From: Areca catechu
Lineage: Eukaryota > Streptophyta > Magnoliopsida > Arecales > Arecaceae
DNA: 64,000 bases
Assembly (NCBI GenBank): GCA_021397845.1
Contig: CM038050.1
Location: 8,126,471-8,190,470 of the forward strand
Direction: 5' to 3'
Part shown: piece after piece, positions 48,740 to 60,613 of the stretch
Position numbering within the stretch: the stretch's first letter is position 1
Layout of the letters: the number at the start of each line of letters is the position of its first letter
Position numbers and translations under genes: made by a program
The notes under the pieces: model-generated
The model's database searches: none
What the model was told of the DNA's origin: nothing
The model's input: only the letters and a program-made list of their open reading frames with translations

Positions 48740-49860
48740 ATGTTTTTTATGATTATTACACTCAAAATTATAACATCCCAGTACAAAATTATGATACTGT
48801 TTTACAAAATTATAACACTTCACGGAATTATGACACTCATAAAGATTTAAACATGATATCTTAGATTTATTATGAATGTTATAGTATACTCTAGACTTAT
48901 GAAATCCTGCGTTTTAAACACTCTTTGTAAGATTATTATGCCTTAGTTCAAAATTATGACACTACTTCATAAATTATAATACCTCTTCACAAAATTATGA
49001 TACCACTGCATAGATTTAAGCCATGATACCTTAGATTTATTCTAGATATCATAGTATGTCTTAAATTTATGAAATCTTGTATTTTAAATATTCTCTATTA
49101 GATTATTATATCATAGTATAAAATTATAGCACCACTTCACAAAATTTATTCTAGATATCATAGTGTGTCTTAAATTTTAAAATCATATATTTTAAATATC
49201 CTCTATTAGATTATTATATCATAGTATAAAATTGTAGCACCACTTCACAAAATTATGATACTTCTTTACAAAATTATAACATCTCTACATAGATTTAAGT
49301 AGGGATGCCTTAGATTTATTTTGGACATTATAGTATATTCTAAACTTATGAAATTTTGTGTTTTAAATAATGTATGTAAGATTATTACATCTTAGTATAA
49401 AATTATGACACCACTTCATAAAATTTTGATATTCCTTCACAAAATTATGATACCGCAATATAAATCTAAGCTATGATGCCTTAAATTTATTCTGAATATT
49501 ATAGTGTATTCTAGAATTATAAAATTCTATGTTTTAAAAACTATATGTAAGATTATTATACCCTCGTATAAAATTATGACACTGCTTTATAAAATTATGA
49601 CCCTATTCATAAAATTATGACATCGCTGTACAGATTTAAATCATGATGCCTTAGATTTATTGTAAATATCATAGTGTATCCTAAATTTATGAAATCTTGC
49701 ATTTTAAATACTCTCTGTTATATTTTTATATTCTAGTATTAAATTATGATACTATTTCGTAAAATTACGACACCTCTTCGTAAAATAATGACACTTTTGT
49801 ATAGATTTAAGCTTGAATGTTTTAGATCTATCATAACAATAAGATAAAACTTTTTTACAT
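48740..49860. repeat. Left ~170-bp tandem array
   Basis: About six units start at the landmark ATAGATTTAAGCYATGATGCC (about 48842, 49011, 49288, 49461, 49631 and 49801). Each includes TTAGATTTATTCTAGATATCATAGTG, TTTTAAATACTCTNT and several ATTATGACACCNCTTCA submotifs. Spacing is about 170 bp except for one longer interval with a partial unit. The array is AT-rich and non-coding. Confidence 0.85.
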
Positions 49861-50009
49861 AATGTGACATTCCTTTTTTTCTTATATTGTAGTTGATTTT
49901 CCAATTATTTCATAGTTTATAAGTGTAAAGCACTCATAACTGTTTAAGAACTCTTGCAAGCCGGTAGTTTATATTTAGAATATTTGAAAAATAGCTTTTT
50001 CAAATGCTC

Positions 50010-53000
50010 ATGTTGATATAATCTATAAGACCCTATTTGGTGTCTTTGTTAACATGCAACTAGCCGTAGTTGAAAAACCATTTCTTGCAAATATAATCAG
50101 ATGTTATAAAGGAGATGATAATTTTACTTTTTATGGTAAAGTATTTGAATTCATTGTGAAAGAAGTGACACTGATCGTGAATCTTCCATGAAAAGAAGAT
50201 CTCTATTATAGGCCGAAAAAAAGAAAAAGGTTATTCCAAAGATTGGACAGAAATTGGATCTTTACCTTGAAAGTTTGGAAAAATTGATTGCCCAACTTCA
50301 GTCCTCAAAGATACAGGAGGATATCAAGGACACTATAAGACTTTGGATTGTGTATATGCTCGAAATGCTTTTTGTGCCAAAATCAAATCAAACATATCAA
50401 AGATATCTCATCCTTTACTTTGATGAGTTATCTCAATTAAGAGCAATTGACTTGGCTTTTGCAATTAAGGACTTAACATTTTGGAATCTTCCAGAGATAG
50501 CTGATTATTTGAGATCCAAGAAGCTAGTCTAAGCGAAAAGCTGCACTATTTGATAGCTCTATTAGTAAGGATCATTGATATACAAAAATGGTCGTAATAA
50601 ATAAATTAGAATTCTTTCATGATTTTAATGTAGAAAATGTTAATGTGCAGATCTGGTTTCTCGAGCATATCATAACGAGAGCCCCAGCTAATCTTAATAA
50701 ACTATCTAAACTATTGAAGTGGCATGACAGCCACTCGAAGTCTCAGAATATTCGGGTTGACATCATGTATCCCATGAATTGATAAGACAATCCATATGTC
50801 AAAAATCTTTTGTATTCCATAAATTATCATTATAATTGATAATTTTATTTATTTTTCTTCTTTGTTTGCAAGTAAAGGGTGCTATTGTACTTGCATTATA
50901 AAGTAGTGGCTTATCAATACAAAAAAAGCATCCCTATATCCAAAAACAAGCTATACAATATGTGCATAGATGAGGACTAAATTTGACAAGGTTAAGAAAA
51001 GACTTATCATAGCTAACAATCTCCTGAATTCATTGCTTAAACAAGGAAGCATTATGAATAAAGAAGAGGATGAAGCAAAGGAGGGGATAATGGAGAAGAT
51101 GAGGTGGAAGACATGTGGCAAAAAGAATTGAGGAGGAGAAAAAGAGAAAAAAAAACCCCTGAGATGGAGGATGATGTGGGAGACAAATAATTATCTTTGA
51201 TCCCTTTAATCATTACGAGGGTGGAAAAATAATCTCGACTACGAAAAGCCTCATATCTGAAGTTAGATTCTAATTTTGAGACCAGTCAATCCATGAAAAA
51301 GTCTAAGATAGTGATGATATCATAGGTCAAATGAGATAATAATCCTTTACAATTTGAAGAGGATGAAAATTCGATTAATAAATTTTTAAAAGAAAGTATC
51401 AGCTCGTAAATATTTTATATTTTTTTATTATTTATGATAACCTTTCTTTCAAGATTTTGTTTTATAATATCCTTTATACATTTTCATTGCAAAGAGGTCA
51501 TGTATATCAATAAACATGGAGGCAATATCTCTAAGTCACATGTTCACAATCTTCTCACTGATCAAATAATAGTTGATGATGTAAGGATTTAAATATACCT
51601 TTATTTTTTATTATTCTTGTTATATATTATGATACCCATTTTTTAATATTTTATATCATTATTTCAATATTATATGACTCATGTTATATTTTATTAATCA
51701 CTTTATTTTGCATTAACAGATTATCAATGCCGGGCAAGAATTTCTAATAAAGAATGAAGAGAGCACCCGGAGAGGTACCATAAGTGCCTCATTTTATCTA
51801 TTATGACTGTCCAGATGTGTATGACCTCTCCATCACCATTTTATGAGCTTGCTGGTATGGCTAGGCATATGATTTTTAAAGGAATTGGTGATGAAAAAAA
51901 GAAGTTTAATTTTTTTTCAACATTATCAACTCAGAAAATATCCATTGGTACCTAGTTATAATGACATAGAAAATAAAGTAATAATGCACCTAAATTCAAT
52001 AAAGCATAATGTTAAGTACAAAATCAGTTCTAAGAAGTGGCAAAAAATTATTGATCCAATGTGATGTGACAGGATCACTGACGTGGAACACCTGTCAGTT
52101 GCCATGTCAGGGTGTGCCGCCACGGTGGATACTGCCTCCCGAGCTCGCTTCCTGGGCGGAGCTCACTCGTCGGGCTGAGCTCCCTCAGGCAACCGAGACT
52201 GCCCGCAGAGTTCGGGCACCGTCTTCCGCCAAGTCGGATCCCGGGAGATCGGGCCACCTAGGATGGAGCCGAGCGACCTCCCAGGTCGAGCCCCTTCGAG
52301 GTCGAGCCCTTTAGCCTAGGGTCGCATGCCGTCCCCCTCGGCCAGGTCAGGCCTCCCGAAGTTAAGCCCCGTGGTCCGGAGCCGAGCCCCAACTCTCCTC
52401 CGCCGAGAGGGCCCACCCCCCTTTCTTTTTGAGGTCGAGCCCGGCAGAGCCAAGTCCTGCCCTCCAGCTCAGCCACCACCTCGGCCAGGGCGCCAACCGC
52501 CAAGGAAGCAACATCCCCCTCTCCAAGGACAACGGTAGGCCTCCCGAGGGCCGCGAAGCAGTGCCCCCCATGCCGCAATAACTCTCCGCCGCTGCCACTT
52601 GCATCGGGAGAGAAGGAAGCTCCCTGACTAAGGTGCCATGCCGTCCACCAACCATCCGTACTACCAGGACAAGGGGAAGAGGGGCCAGTCAGGAGGCACG
52701 AATCCCAGGAGCGGTGGCCCTTTGATCGAGGCACTGCCAAGTTTTCAGGAATGGGATGACCGGAGGGGTGTCAGAATGCACGGAGGCTTCCCCCACCGAA
52801 TGTCAGGAAAGACGTCCCGTCCATGGCACGATACCCCGCCACACACGCCGGCCGACACAAGGGAGGTCCCGAGGCAGGTCCAGTTAAAAAGGACCACTGA
52901 GAGTAAGCCAAAAAACACATAATATCACTTGCACAAAAAAAAATGAAGGGAGGCTGTTCACGCGGGTGAGAAAAGAGAAAAAAGGCCGCACAGGAGGACC

Positions 53001-53420
53001 CTTCTACCTCGGCCACAATCTCCCCCAGCCCGTTCTCACTTCCACTCACACCACACTCACTCCTCCTAGCGTGGAATCCATCGAGAGGGGCTCGACCAGG
53101 AGGATCTGTTTCCCTCGATCGTCACTGACTTGACCGTCGGAGTGCCCTCACCGGAATCCCCGGCCCGGGTCTCTAACGTTGTTTCCTGTAGGTCCCGAAG
53201 CACGAGAAGCCCCCGGGAAGAGGGTAGGCGGTCCGACGCCCCCAAAAGCTATGGACCACGGCGATCTTGGCAGCAACACAATGTTTCATATCTTCTGTGA
53301 TAATGAAGAAGTGGAGTGGGATATGGAAAAAATATGTGCCCTTCTCAACCAGTTAGTTCACTAGATTGTGGCCTATACTATTTAAAGTACATAATTTTTC
53401 TTGCTCCCAAGGATAAGCCA
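50010..53420 (+). pseudogene. DUF1985 / Ulp1 (C48 peptidase)-type transposon gene, broken and split by an LTR
   Basis: The 5' part (50010-50530) reads NMQLAVVEKPFLANIIRCY, FEFIVKEVTLIVNLP, a stop (TGA for an expected Gly) and then DLYLESLEKLIAQLQ...WIVYMLEMLFVPKS, the pattern of plant DUF1985/mobile-domain proteins. More frame follows at 50588-50782. Near 51940 an IHWYLVIM motif matches the catalytic His region of Ulp1-type SUMO proteases and is followed by a stop. A shifted LNSIK has Asn where LDS carries the catalytic Asp. After the nested LTR, CPSQPVSSLDCGLYYLKYI (about 53340-53393) gives the oxyanion Gln and the catalytic Cys (DCG). The order His, (Asn), Gln, Cys is that of C48 peptidases. 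Stops, frameshifts, the Asp-to-Asn change and the insertion make it non-functional. Confidence 0.85.
52062..53278 (+). mobile_element. Solo LTR inserted into the Ulp1-type gene
   Basis: The element begins TGATGTGACAGGATCACTG and ends TTGGCAGCAACA, with perfect 5-bp duplications CAATG (52057-52061 and 53279-53283). It is GC-rich (about 1.2 kb) in AT-rich surroundings. It carries the block TGACTTGACCGTCGGAGTGC with CCGGAATCCCCGGCC near its 3' end, shared with the LTRs at 3351, 31847 and 60614, though the rest differs, so it is a related family. It falls between the Asp and Gln/Cys regions of the Ulp1 domain, so the protease gene predates it. Confidence 0.92.
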
Positions 53421-53739
53421 GACCATTAGGACTATATACAAAATGATATCAATTAATACTAATAATAGCTTGGAGCAAGAATCATGAAGGAGGGCCTTAA
53501 TCAAAAGATAAATAGAGTTTTTAAAAAATATGATTAAAAAATTAAATATTTGTTGTGACATTTTCTTTTCAGTTGATTTTTATAAGTGGATCAAAAATTT
53601 GTAATTCGATGAATGTTACAATTTTAACATTAATAAAAAGAGTAATTATGTATCATTTTTTCAAACTGGAATATTGTAACTTTATTTACTTCAATTCGTA
53701 TAGTTTTTTAAATATAAGATATTATATTTTATGCTAAGA

Positions 53740-54340
53740 TATCATAAATTTTTTAAAAGATGTGATAATGTTATAAAGGATATCACAACACCATCTATTA
53801 ATTTTTTATGGTATTTTTCTGTAGGGGTGCCATAATTCTATAAATAGGTATCATAATTTTTATGAATGGATGTCATAATTCTATAAAGAAATATATCTGG
53901 GTCATTTTTGCTTTCATGCTATATTATGACATTCTGGGACTTAAAATATAGGCAAAAGATGATAGAAAGACTTGGAATGAGGGGTTAATAACTTCAGTTT
54001 AGCATTTTTTACATAGATATTATAATTTTTAAGAAAAGATATTAAAATTTTATTTTCACATATATTTATAATTTTTTTTTCTCCATGGTATATTATGACA
54101 TTTTGAAAGTCATAATTCAGGCCATGGATGACAAGACATATTAGTACGAGGAGTTAATGCCTTCAATTTTATATTTTGTATGGGGATATCATAATTTTTG
54201 TGAAGGGATGTTATAATTTTATGAATATTTATTATAATCTAATTTTTCATATTTTATTATTGGATGCCATAAATTAATTCCTAAAGTCACATGTTAAAAC
54301 AACATATCATAATATTATCATAATAAATTATATGTCCAAT
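53740..54340. repeat. Middle ~165-bp array, inverted relative to the outer arrays
   Basis: At least two full units (landmarks TATTATGACATTCTGGGACTT near 53934 and TATTATGACATTTTGAAAGTC near 54099) occur, with GGTATCATAATTTTTATGAA-type submotifs. Reverse-complemented, they align with the right-hand array (ATTATGATATCYCNRTATAAAA and ATATCATAATATG blocks). Confidence 0.7.
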
Positions 54341-54650
54341 AAATGATGTTATAAATTTATACAGACATCATAAAATTATACAAATATATAAAAAAATTAA
54401 ATTAATTATGCTCTCTTGTATTAGCTGACTGTATATATAAGCATCAAACTCATCCAAAAATTGATCAGAAGATAGTATAGTTATTTCAATTATTTATTAG
54501 ACTACCTCTACTACTTGATGGGAAGTGTTCTTTTATTTTTTATTGAGCCTTTTTTGGTTTTGTTTAAAAAAATTATCAACAAAAATCTTGTTCATATTTT
54601 TCTGTCTTCTTTTCAAGTCTATTCTTAATTCTATTCTCTCTTGGAGGACA

Positions 54651-56245
54651 TGTTGACTCTGTTGTTGATTTTGATAATAAGCAAAACAGTTAAGTATGAA
54701 TTGAGTACTAATGATTTTCTTGAAGTGTATTTTTATTGAAAAAGGTATTCATAAATTTGAAGAAGCTTGTTTGATTGAAAAAGCCAAGTTTGGATGAAAA
54801 GAACTGCTCAAAGAGGACTTGGACAATCAATATCTGCTTGAATTATCAATTGAGTTAAGTATGAATGTGTTTCAGCATAAGTTCAGAGATTTCTGTGAAG
54901 TTTTCAGTGAGGTGTCGACTCAAAGTGTCGACACATGATACCAAGTATCGATACATGGAAGTGAAGTGTCGACTTAGGCCGGTATGCAAGAATGTTTCAA
55001 ATGGCACGGCTAAAGTGTCAACACATGGACTTGAAGTGTCGACTCAAAATGTCGACACATGGATCAGCTCATCATCTGAGATTTTCAAGCCACAGAACAT
55101 GCTGAAATTAAAGAACTGCTGAAGTGTCGACACATAGAAGAGAAGTGTCGACTCACCTGAGAAAGTATCAACACATCTGAGATTTCCAGAAGATCAGATT
55201 GAAGATATTTGAACTAGGTGTCAATTCAAGAAGTTCAAGTGTCGACAGGAAGTATCGACTCAAAGCCTGAAGTATCGACACATGGAGTTCTGGGAACAGT
55301 AATTGCTAGTTTTTTAAACCAGAACTCGACTCTTTTGCCCTCCAATGGCTAGTTTTTCAAGTCTAACGGCTAGAAACATGATTTGAGGCCTTGGAGAAGT
55401 ATTTATATACTCCAAATCAAATCAAAAGAAGAACGATTGAATATTATTGAAGATAATAAGAAAAGAGCATTCAAGTGAGAGCTTTAACTCCTATTCATTC
55501 AAGATTTAACTACTCTCAAGTAAAAGCAAGCCTCCAAGCATTCAAGAGCCTTCAAGAGCATTGAAGATCATCCATTCTTAAGCATTCAAAGGCTTCAACA
55601 AGTTCAAAGTATCTCTACATCAAGCTTCAAAAAGATACTCGCTTTTGTTTAGAAAGCTTACTTTGTTTTCTTACTTCAAATCATTATATGTTGTAAGGGT
55701 TCTTGGTTAGTCTATTATAAAACCAAGGGAGGTTATTGGCGAGTCTTTGAAAATCAATAAGGTTGGTGGTTAGCCCGCAAAACCACTTAAGTGCTTGGTT
55801 ATCCCGGAAAACCAAAGGAGGTTGGTGGTGAGCTTTAAAATCATTTAGGTTCTTGGTTAGCCCGTAAAACCAAGCGAGGTTTTGACTTGTTGGCTTTGTG
55901 AAAACAAGTTGGGTTTTTGATTAGTGAGCCCGCAAAACTAATCAATTGTAATCGATGTGATTATAGTGAATTCCTAAGGGGATCTTGGGGAATGGATGTA
56001 GGTGCATTGGATAGCACCGAACCACTATATTTCTTGGTCTTTGTGGTTGATTGATATCTCTACTTGCTTTTCATTTATTGCTCCTTATTTCTGCTGCATT
56101 TTTATTTAAGAGCACTACAATTGAATTCATAGTAACTTGCTTATTAAATTATTGAATTGGATTGCATTGCATTGCATCAAGTAAATTATTTTAATATTTT
56201 TAGAGATCCAATTCACCCCCCTCTTGGGTTACTTACTGGGCAACA
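54651..56245 (+). mobile_element. Solo LTR of a Copia (Sirevirus/Maximus-like) element
   Basis: The start TGTTGACTCTGTTGTTGATTT with TTGATAATAAGC, and the end CAATTCACCCCCCTCTTGGG then TTACTTACTGGGCAACA, are typical of Sirevirus/Maximus LTRs as I know them. The 5-mer ACATG occurs at both ends (54648-54652 and 56243-56247) and is a candidate target duplication if the LTR is taken as 54653-56242, so the exact ends are open by 2-3 bp. Inside, AAGTGTCGACACATGGA / GTGTCGACTCAAA units repeat about twelve times (54910-55290). A GGTTCTTGGTTAGCCCGYAAAACCAA series repeats about six times (55695-55935). No internal coding region adjoins it. Confidence 0.85.
54910..55290. repeat. GTGTCGAC minisatellite within the Copia LTR
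   Basis: The palindromic core GTGTCGAC(A/T)CA recurs about a dozen times at irregular 20-50-bp spacing, alternating the forms GTGTCGACTCAAA and GTGTCGACACATGGA. Confidence 0.85.
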
Positions 56246-56247
56246 TG

Positions 56248-58445
56248 ACCTTTTATGATGATTTGATCATGATCTTGGATAAGAAGTTGTGTACTTGGCT
56301 GAGCTGTATAATTAGTATCACCGCTCTTCTGAATAATGGTGTTAGATCATCTATCACTAAATTAAATATATTTTCAAACATAGAGGCTACCTTTGCAAGC
56401 TTCATCATCCGATGACTAATCAAAGCATATCTACGATCAATAAGATGTCATATTTATAATAGGATTTTATGATAAATAACAAAATTTCATAAAAATATAA
56501 TAGAACATCTTAATCTACATAATATGAGTAATTATCAAATTTATATTTCATATCCTTGCACCATCTCTTCAAAAAGTACTTATCTGAAATATGAAACATT
56601 TTACTTTAATGAAGAACCGATAAAGCATGACTATATAAGTATCCCTTAAACTGAAAGAATTGGCACTGGTATTTGACCTCCTTCAAATAGTTATCATATG
56701 AAATGATATAATTTTTTATAATCTTCTTGCTTATTTTATCAACTTCACTCCTCTCAAATGACTTTCTGGAATATACAATACAGTTATTAACTTCTTCAAT
56801 TAATTTTGCATTTGATGCAGTCATTTCAAGGATCTCGTTTTAAAATTTTTTGAATATGCACAGTATATATTTGGTTGATGCTTGCCCATCAAAAGGTAAG
56901 AAAGTCTTTAAGAAAGTATTTGTTTGTAATGATTTATTATCTTACTTATTTTTTACTTCATATCTTTTTTTAAGGTATCTTCATACTTATCGATGAATTC
57001 CTTGAGTATAGTCTTCGAATTTACAAACCCATTAAAGAAGTGATTGATACTTCCACTCCTCTTTGAAGATGACATTTCTATACAAGATTATAAAAAAGAA
57101 GCATTACATATCCATATATACTAAAAATTTGCAAACATATACAAAAATCAAATATAATATCATAGAAACATGCAAAGAACACATCCTCAAGACAAACTGG
57201 AATTCATTTATCTCGACATTCATAAAAGTCATTTAACCAATCAATAGCCTTGCATTCTTCATATTTCTGTGTAAGTTGTGCCCACCTTTCCTAGAAAGCC
57301 TATATCATAATTGCCATATATCACCTTATCAAACTCAACCATAAATTTGGAATTGACTATGTATATGTGGCTAATCTTTTCAGGAATCTTTAATACATAC
57401 CAAAAATAAAATCAATGCTATGAATTGAAAAAAACCTTCATGATAGTAGCCTCAATTACCTTATCTTGGTTGGTTATGGTGACATTGGATGGTTGACCTC
57501 CATTTCCATCCGATCATGATTACAATATCCATTTAAACATCTCAGTTCTCTTACTGATAACAATGCACAACCAAACAAGGTAGACTATCCATGACAGTTA
57601 ACTTTAATAAATGGACAGAATGGCATTTGATATGTATTTGTTAGATAAGTTGAGTCAAAGGTCAGTACATCATCAAAATAAATGCTTAACATTCTTGACC
57701 TTGAATGGATCCAGAAGACAGTCCTGAACTGTCCATTGTCATTCGGGTCCAGAGTATAAAAGAAATTTATATTTTTAACTTATATTTATGTGAAGTGGAT
57801 TAGCATTGACTGTGCATCTCCTTTTAGCTAACTCTGACATTTCTAACAGATGAAATTATGAACATGCTTCTTTATAAAATCCAATTAACTTCTTTACCCT
57901 TTTCTTCTTGCTATGGTGTAGTATATTTGAGTTGTGGGTATATCAATGGCATGCATATTACTAATCTCTACCTTTTCTAGTGTACTAATCCTTTGATAGG
58001 ATCGTAGATACTCGATGATTAATATGGGTAGCTTATGTTTATGTTTTAAAAAAATATCATCTAATATCCACTTACCATTCTTAGAATTTGGTCTTATTTT
58101 TATCGATGCCTTATAATCAATTTTGCCAGTATCCCTAAAATTATGAAGTTTTTTATTTTTCTAGGTTTTCCTAGACTCCAACATGCTAGGTGTTTGAAGC
58201 ATATTTCTTTCTTATTGTTAGACCTATTACATACAGTTATGATTCCAAAACCAACTCTTCTTGCATATCCATTATAGAAATTATATACACCATTTGCTGA
58301 ATTGAACTCTATTGCAATGTGAGGATCATTCTTTTGAACAACATTAGCAATCTCATCCAACAAATCATGTTGGATATCTTTTAAATTTATAATTTTAATA
58401 TCATCTATAGAAATCTTTATCAAGATCAATAACATCGATGTCAAT
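56248..58445 (-). pseudogene. FAR1-type MULE transposase, decayed
   Basis: From its 5' end on the minus strand: IEFNSANGVYNFYNGYARRV (about 58220-58310), the FAR1 DNA-binding domain; FDSTYLTNTYQMPFCPFIKV (about 57600-57660), the MULE catalytic core with its first Asp at 57654-57656; GCALLS; ITNQDKVIEATI (about 57440-57480), where the second catalytic Asp of the usual ITDQD is Asn (57469-57471); ERWAQLTQKYEECKAIDWLN (near 57240-57300); then YQCQFFQFKGYLYSHALSVL (near 56610-56670), a SWIM zinc finger in which the second Cys pair is degraded (Tyr for Cys); and a helical FRS-like tail to about 56250. Several stops and frameshifts lie between the blocks. It is Jittery/FAR1-like in family. It cannot make an active transposase, both because the frame is broken and because a catalytic Asp is missing. 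Confidence 0.88.
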
Positions 58446-58489
58446 AGTGTTAGGTGATATTTTTTTTAGAGGATATTAATAATTGGACT

Positions 58490-59560
58490 ATTCATTGGTT
58501 AAAATATGACATCCATAATATAATAATATGGTCTGGAGATAAAAAATTTTAAAAATATGAGAATTAGATTTATAATATTTTTTACAAAATTTATAACATC
58601 CCTTCAAAAATTTATGATATCTCAGTATAAAAAAGGAAAATTGAAAGTTTTGATTCTCCTATCAAGACTTTTCATCGTCCATTAGCTAAAATATAACTTC
58701 CAGGATATCATAATATGACACGGTGACAACTTAATATAAAAATTTTAGAATTGGATTAATGACACCCCTTCATAAAATTTATGACATCCCTTTAGAAATT
58801 TATTACACCCGGTATAAAAAGAAAACTACAGATTTTGATTCTCTATCAAGGCTTCCCATCATCTATTAGCTAAAATATAATTCTTAGAATATCATAATAT
58901 GGCACAGAGACAAGTTAGCCTAAAAATATGAGAATTGAGCTTATAACGCTCTTTTACAAAATTTATGACACCATTTTAGAAATATTATGACACCCAGAAT
59001 AGAATGAAAATCTATCAGTTTTGATCCTCCATACCAGGACTTTCTCACTATCCTTAGGCTAAAATATGAGACTTGGAGTGTAATAATATGGCTATGAGCT
59101 AACATAAGTTGAAAATATGAGAAGTATGACTATCTCGGTATAAAAAGAAAAAATGATAGCTTTGATCCTTCATACTTGGACTTTTCAATTATCCATTGCT
59201 ATAAATATGATACCCAAAGTATAATAATATGGCTAGAAGATAAAATATTTCTAGAAATATGATATTTAAATTTATGACACCCATTCACAAAATTATGGCA
59301 CCTCTTCAAAAATTTGTAATATCTCGATATAAAAAGAAAGATTGAAGATTTTGATTTTCCTATCAGACTTTTCATCATCTATTAGCTAAAACAAAATTTC
59401 CAGTATATCGTAATATGGCATAGTGACAACTTGACTTCAAAATATGAGAATTGAACTTATGACACCCCTTCACAGAATTATAATATCCATTAACAAAAAT
59501 TATGATATCTAAGTATAAAATCAAAAACTGTATATTTTGATCTTCCGTACTAATATAACT
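58490..59560. repeat. Right ~180-bp tandem array
   Basis: About six units carry the landmark TTTTGATYCTCCNTAYCAAG (near 58651, 58826, 59009, 59160, 59349 and 59535), followed by ATTAGCTAAAATATRAYTTCC, ATATCATAATATGGC and TTATGACACCCCTTCACAAAA submotifs. The array lies immediately upstream of the transposase start, where a MULE terminus would be. Confidence 0.85.
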
Positions 59561-60613
59561 AACTAAAGAAAGTTAACACTTTTGATATTTAAAATATAAC
59601 TGGGTTGAGTAATTTATGATATCCTAGGATATTATATGGTTTCTTAATATATTAAATTCTTTTAACTATCAAAATATTTGATGTAATAAAAGAACTACAA
59701 AAAAAATTATAAAAAATAATATATGAAGGTTTTTCACTTCCTATAGGGATGGCAATTTTGTTTTGAAGTAATAGAATAAGCTTTCAATTGCTTATTTCAA
59801 TCTCGGATTAAAATTGACTACTTATACCCGATATCTAAGTACTTTTCAGAGCAAGGAAGTAGCTTCCAAATATTTTAGAATGAGCAAAATCTCATGTAAC
59901 ATGCTCTCTAAGTATCTTTGGAGGAAAATATATCTGGGAGGGAAAGGGTATTTTTCGTTCGCTTAAAATTTTTAAAACAAGGCTAACCAGATATTAATGT
60001 ACACCATGAATAGTATACCTCTTCCCTAATATTCAAATGGATATTTAATGCATGTTATGTTCGTCTCGCCGTGCCAACTCAAATTTATATGGACTAATGA
60101 GAAGAGATAGTGCAAGTCAACTTAGATTTCCAAAGAATTTGGCATCCTCCAAATGACCAAGGCCTATGGCCGTGGAGAGGACATTTCTCCACACGATTGT
60201 CGAGCTAAAAGAAAATGGTGGTTTTGACCAAAAATAGCCTTGTATAATTATGGTGAATAGAAAATGATATAATTGATAATAAGTATTGCAGAGAAAAAAA
60301 CATGTTTGATCTCAAAAAGTATGGTAGATACTGGTCGATACACAAGACATCTAGTGGCTGTGGAGGAGCAAAGCTGATTATTGACCAATTAAATAGGCCA
60401 ATCTTTTGGAGGTGGTGTTTACATTGAAAAGATACCGGTTATATGATGGACGACACATGCCACCAAGCACTTTTTGTTGTCAATCTAGGTCCAATATGAG
60501 ACTTGAAAACTCTACGGCGCTATTAGTTTCTGGATTATACTTTAATCATTAAGACCGGCAATTCTATTATAACAAAATGAAAGCTTCACACACTAACTAA
60601 CCATCAATAATCC
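59561..60613. other. Intergenic DNA, no gene seen
   Basis: No gene or clean element end was recognised between the right-hand array and the 5' LTR. It is AT-rich with no conserved domain in any frame. Confidence 0.5.

Larger units (their letters stand above)
48740..59560. mobile_element. Decayed Mutator-like (MULE) region with FAR1-type transposase and Ulp1-type gene
   Basis: A rightward DUF1985/Ulp1-type gene (50010-53420) faces a leftward FAR1-type MULE transposase (56248-58445). ~170-180-bp tandem arrays lie at the left (48740-49860), middle (53740-54340) and right (58490-59560). All three share a TTATGAYACCNCTTCACAAAA-like motif. The middle array is inverted relative to the other two. 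This permits two readings: one composite MuDR-like element with convergent genes, or two adjoining elements (48.7-54.3 and 53.7-59.6 kb), each with inverted array-type ends. Both genes carry stops and frameshifts and two solo LTRs are nested in the region, so it is long dead. MULEs that carry a Ulp1-like gene (KI/Kaonashi type) are known in plants. Outer boundaries are approximate and no 9-bp target duplication was found. Confidence 0.75.

Noticed and set aside
52009..52922. GC-rich frames on both strands
   Set aside because: They lie in or at the edge of the solo LTR at 52062-53278 and cross its boundary without a sensible start.
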